DNA from: Odontocerum albicorne
Lineage: Eukaryota > Arthropoda > Insecta > Trichoptera > Odontoceridae
Direction of reading: 5' to 3'
Assembly (NCBI GenBank): GCA_949825065.1
Contig: OX463866.1
Span: 2,418,409-2,482,408 of the forward strand
DNA length: 64,000 bases
Each line of letters opens with the position of its first letter. The stretch's first letter is position 1. Positions 40,801 through 46,800 of the stretch are shown in pieces. The notes below the pieces were generated by a model, which saw only the letters and a list, made by a program, of their open reading frames with translations, did not search any database and was not told the DNA's origin. The position numbers and the translations under genes were made by a program.

Positions 40801-43800
40801 CAAGATGCTTGTTGCACAGTGGAGAACACCAAGAGACATTGACATCTTCTTCTTCTAAGTGCCCTGTCGGGTCCCCCCAACGTTGGCGATCACTTCGGCG
40901 AATCCGTCTCGGTCCTGAGCCGCCCGGAACAGTTCCTCTGCACTCCGGATGCCGGTCCACTCCCTCACATTCCGCAGCCAGGACATCTGTCTTGTTCCTC
41001 GCCATAGTGAATTGCCTGGGAAAAGATAATCAGAGTGGTTTCCCGTTGCCTTCTCTGATGGGTTTTTCTGTAGGGGTCACCTTCCCTTAGCTGGGGGGAT
41101 CCGGTTTTGTGGCGCCGGAGACTCGCCATTCGCCCATTCATTATCTGCTATGACACTGATGTTAATGTCAGTGGCCACATTGCCCAGGGTTCGCGGAGCC
41201 AAAAGACCACTCGAGGACGCTAATGAATTGGACTTGGTAGTAGTGTTGCTGGTGGTATTGCAACATGGCGCATTACGATATTTTGTAGAGGTACACTTTC
41301 CAGCAAAGTATACTCCATCGTAGCCCTATTACCCATTAGAACCCATTGACATTGACATGACAACTAGAAACATGCCCTACCGGATATGTCAAATTGGATA
41401 GTTAATAATTAATGGTCCGGACACAGAAATGAATGACTACTAAAATACCAGCATATTAAACAAAAGACTTACCAAGAATCAAAGCTCCGCAAGTCTTACT
41501 AACTGGTCTCTGTTCGAGGCAGTGAGCCAACTTCTGGAATGCCCACTCCCTGCAGTAGAACTTCCTTTTCTCTCCGGAAGCATTCGAGCCGATGCGGTTC
41601 GCCGAAGATGACTTTTTCATCGAATGAACCCTATTGCCTGCGTCCGGTACAAACACTTCCACTTGAACGGGACATCCACGAAGACCTCCCTCGTTTTCAT
41701 ATATGGCGTCACGACCAGCAGCAAAATCACGTAAATTCTCCCGAGTCAACTTAGCTGATTCTTTTCCACTGGATTGTTTAACTCCAGAAGTATCTCGAGT
41801 CGATAACGAATGACTACTGATCTCTCGATTGACAGTTCTACCGGTCGATTCCTTACCGGCATGATTTGATATCTTTCCAGTGCATATTTCTCGGTTGCTT
41901 TCGTGACACGTGGTAAGGGAGTTTTTGAAATTTTCCTTGCACAAATGATCTCGCATTGAGTCAAAAGAATCTCTTGCCAAGACTTCTCTATCTCGGTACG
42001 TTGGTGGACCATCTCTCGGTATATAGTCTCTCGATCCTTCTCGGTAAGGGTTGACCAGGCTTACGAATTCGGTTGGTGTCCGGTCGTACGCGTTCGCTCG
42101 GGCTGCTGCAGCATTTTCATTCAGTGAAAGGGATCTGGAAAAAATATTTCATGTTAAGATTATCAACATAGATGGAATTCTGGAGACTTGATCGAATGTC
42201 ATAAGATCTCGAACAATTAAGCTTGCTCAGGACTCTGCAAACGCTAACGTAGACATGGAACAGGAGAGAAAAGAAGGTGACAATGTAAGACAATACGGAA
42301 TGAAGTGATTAGGGAGGAATGTGAACTTAAAGCTGATGTGTTGAGTAAGACAATGCACGACAATACGGAATGAACTGATTAGGGATGAATATGAACTTAA
42401 GCCTGATGTGTTGAGTAAGACAATGTACAACAATATGGAATGAAGTCATTAGGGATGAATATGAAGTTAAAGCTGATATGTTGAGTAAGACAATTTACAA
42501 CAATACGGAATGAAGTCATTAGGGATGAATATGAACTTAAGCCTGATGTGTTGAGTAAGACAATGTACAACAATATGGAATGAAGTCATTAGGGATGAAT
42601 ATGAAGTTAAAGCTGATGTGTTGAGTAAGACAATTTACAACAATACGGAATGAAGTCATTAGGGATGAATATGAACTTAAGCCTGATGTGTTGAGTAAGA
42701 CAATGTACAACAATATGGAATGAAGTGATTAGGGATGAATGTGAACTTAAAGCTGATGTGTTGAGTAAGACAATGTAAGACAATACTGAATGAAGTAATT
42801 AGGGATGAATGTGAACTTAAAGCTAATGTGTTGAGTAAGACAATGTACGACAATACGGAATGAAGTCATTAGGGATGAATATGAACTTAAGCCTGATGTG
42901 TTGAGTAAGACAATGTACAACAATATGGAATGAAGTCATTAGGGATGAATATGAAGTTAAAGCTGATGTGTTGAGTAAGACAATTTACAACAATACGGAA
43001 TGAAGTCATTAGGGATGAATATGAACTTAAGCCTGATGTGTTGAGTAAGACAATGTACAACAATATGGAATGAAGTCATTAGGGATGAATATGAAGTTAA
43101 AGCTGATGTGTTGAGTAAGACAATTTACAACAATACGGAATGAAGTCATTAGGGATGAATATGAACTTAAGCCTGATGTGTTGAGTAAGACAATGTACAA
43201 CAATATGGAATGAAGTCATTAGGGATGAATATGAAGTTAAAGCTGATGTGTTGAGTAAGACAATTTACAACAATACGGAATGAAGTCATTAGGGATGAAT
43301 ATGAACTTAAGCCTGATGTGTTGAGTAAGACAATGTACAACAATATGGAATGAAGTCATTAGGGATGAATATGAAGTTAAAGCTGATGTGTTGAGTAAGA
43401 CAATTTACAACAATACGGAATGAAGTCATTAGGGATGAATATGAACTTAAGCCTGATGTGTTGAGTAAGACAATGTACAACAATACGGAATGAAGTGATT
43501 AGGGATGAATGTAAACTTAAAGCTGATGTGTTGAGTAAGGCGAAGAAAATCTCTGTACGTTTTGGGCACGTGGAACTAATGAAGAGACTAACGAAACAAA
43601 TATTGTGCAAATATGAGTGTAAGGCGTGAAAGAGAAAGACCAAGGAATGTATGGTTGGGTCAGGTGAACGATATTTTGAAAGAAATGTAGAAATTCAGAG
43701 AAATCATAGGAGAATGTGTATGGATATAGAAGAGGCGAAGAAGGATGTGTCGAAATAGGAAAACCAGCGAGTTGATTTGGGAGTCGGAGATAAGAAAATC

Positions 43801-46800
43801 TGGAAGTTGTACCAGAAAGAAATAGACTACACAATAATTTCCTCGTGAGCAAAAGAATACGATGTCAGTGCCGAAATTGTTCCGACCTTACTCATCTACA
43901 GTCCGTACGATTGTCACTTAACTCATTTATCTATTAACGTCTCCGCTGTACCTCAAGTTGATCCTGTGCTCCGCCTGCCTGACGTGTGCCGCGCTCTGCC
44001 TCTCCCTCCTGCACTGTCTGCCCCCGCTGGTCATCTCGATCCTCCCCGATCCCAGCTCTCTGGCGCTCCTTCTGGCCGACTCTCGGGCAAACTTCTCCAC
44101 CCTGGAACGTAAAAGTACTTTTAGCGTCTTAATCGGTTCGGCGCATTGCCCACGTATACGTGGGTTTCAAATGTGGATTTCAAAGCCTAATTCAATGCGA
44201 TCAAATTATTAGGGTAATTCACGTGTCGCTGACTGATTATTAAAATTTAAAAAAAAATCACTTGACGTACACCCGTTCCGCTTGAAGTATATTTTAACAC
44301 TGGTGAATATTTGTGTGTGCTAATAGTAATAAACTAAACATCCTTGCGTTGCTATGAATTGAGTATGTGTATACAATTTCAACGCACTAGGAGCGGTAAT
44401 AAAGGGTATTTTAAATTGAGCTGTTTTTTTAATTCTTGGATAAAACACAGATGGCATCGTGAACTTGCCTGGGTCTTGTGACATTTGAGAAGTGTATTGT
44501 ATGGCATTTATAAAAATGGAGTCGTATACAATACAACAACGCGTTCAAATTGTTGAATTATTTTATGTATTGTAATCTCCGGAAACGTTGATATTAATTG
44601 GCCACCAAGATCATGTGATCTGACACCGTTGGACTATTTTTTTCTGGGGTTACGTGAAAAGCCAGGTCTATAAGAATGACCCCCGATCAATTCCTGAGCT
44701 GAAGGACGAAATTTTTCGAGTTATCGGTGAGTTAGAACCGCAATGATACCAAAATGTCATCGAAAATTTTGACAAAAAAGCGGACATCTGTGGAGCTGCA
44801 AGAGGTGGACATTTGGCGGATATTGTTTTTGTGTTTAAATGTGATACATTATATTTCAATGACCAATAAAAAGTTTTTTTGAAATCACAGCAAATTGTGT
44901 GTTTTATTCAAGAATTAAAAAAATTATAAAAAAAAAAAACACTCAATCTGAAAGACCCTTTAGTATCTTTGGTTTCCATACGAAAACACGTCAGGCACGT
45001 TGTTAACACCCGACGGTTGCCAAGAAGAACGTACTAGGGTCGTTGTTAGCATTGACCGTGTTAACGTGGCCAACTTACACTTCAAATCCATTCTCTGGCG
45101 CTATCGTCAAGAAAAAGAGAAAATGCAAATTCGGCAGAGACGTATGACACGCGTCGCAACTGATCAAATGTTTACCATCCCTAGAGTTAGAGCATCTTTT
45201 GCCCAAAGGGAATATGTCCTATTTGACTCTCGTGACATACAATGGTGTTTGGCAGGCAGGATCACGTCTTACATTGAACGGTGCTGATATAGAGAGATTG
45301 AAAAAATTTCAATACCTCGGAAGTATCCTAGTGGAAGACCTCGACCCAGAAACCTAAGTCAAGTATTGAATCATCTCGTGCGACTTTTAACCCTGAGAGT
45401 GCTACGAGAAAAAAATATAATTGTCTATCTAGTGCTGAGATATATTTACGATTCGGACGTTCGTGATAAATATTTATTTTAAACAACAAAAAAACAAAAA
45501 AAATATATTTTTACAACATAAATATATTTTAGAATATGTACCCTTGTATTCTAAATGAATGATATTCATTTAGAATACAAGGGTAGAACAAATTTCTTCC
45601 ACTGCTATAGCAGTGCGCCGATCCTCTCAGGGTTAATAAAATGAGAAGCGTATTCTGCGATGATAATCTAAACTTGAAACTTAGACAACGGTTAGTCAAA
45701 TGCTACGTTTGGTCAGTGTTGTTGCATGGAGTGGAATCATGGACCCTCAAAGTAAGTAGTATGAACCGACTGGAAGCATTCGAAATGTGGATACACCGGA
45801 GAATGCTGCGGATACCCTGGACGGATATGGTCAGCAACACGAGGGTTCTTCAAGGAGCCAAAGTTGATAGAGAGTTGCTGACTAATATTAAAATCCGAAA
45901 GGTGTCATACTTGGGTCATGTACTTAGAGGAGAAAAGTACAAATTACTGCACCTGATCATCCAAGGCAAAATAGAGGGTCGAAGAGGTGTTGGCAGGAGG
46001 GAAATCTCCTGCGTCCGCAATATAAGTGATTGGACTGGCATAAGGGGCGTTGGAGATCTTTTTCGGGCTGCCGGGGACAAAGACGTCTACTCTCAGATGA
46101 TATTCAACATTGGGGGGACCTGACATGACACTGAGAAGAAGAAGACATACAATGGAGTGCCGAATTTAATAAAGGCAAAAGGGGACAATTGGATAGTTAA
46201 TAATTAACGGCCCAGACACGGAAATGAATGACCACTAAAATACCAGCATCTTACTAACAAGTCTCTGTTCGAGGCAGTGAGCACACTCCTGGAATGTCCA
46301 CACCCTGCAGTAGAGACTCTCCAGATGTACGTGAATTCAACTTAGCCGATTCTTCGCCATACGATTGGTCAACTTCAGAACTATCTCGAGTCGTTAATCC
46401 AAAGTAACTGTTTATCGAGTTAAATATTATAACACATCGATCAATAAGTCGCGGGACTTACCAACAGATGGCGCATCTAATAACAAATCCATACCATTTT
46501 CAGTTAGTACCAACCTTTAGAAGTTACGTGTCAAACTTTCATGACATTCCGACATTGTGTCATTCAGTTACAGTGGTTTTAGTGACGCTACTTTTGCTAT
46601 TTTCAACACAATGGAAAAAACCGAATTTCGTGTGTTGATAAAACATTGCTTTTTAATGGGAAAATATACCCTTGAAACTCAGCGATGGCTTGAAAAGTGT
46701 TATCCGGGTTCTGATCTGTCGAAAACAACCATTTGTCGGTGGTATGTTGATTTCAAACGCGGTCGTACAGACACAAATGATGTTGAACGCTATGGTCGTC

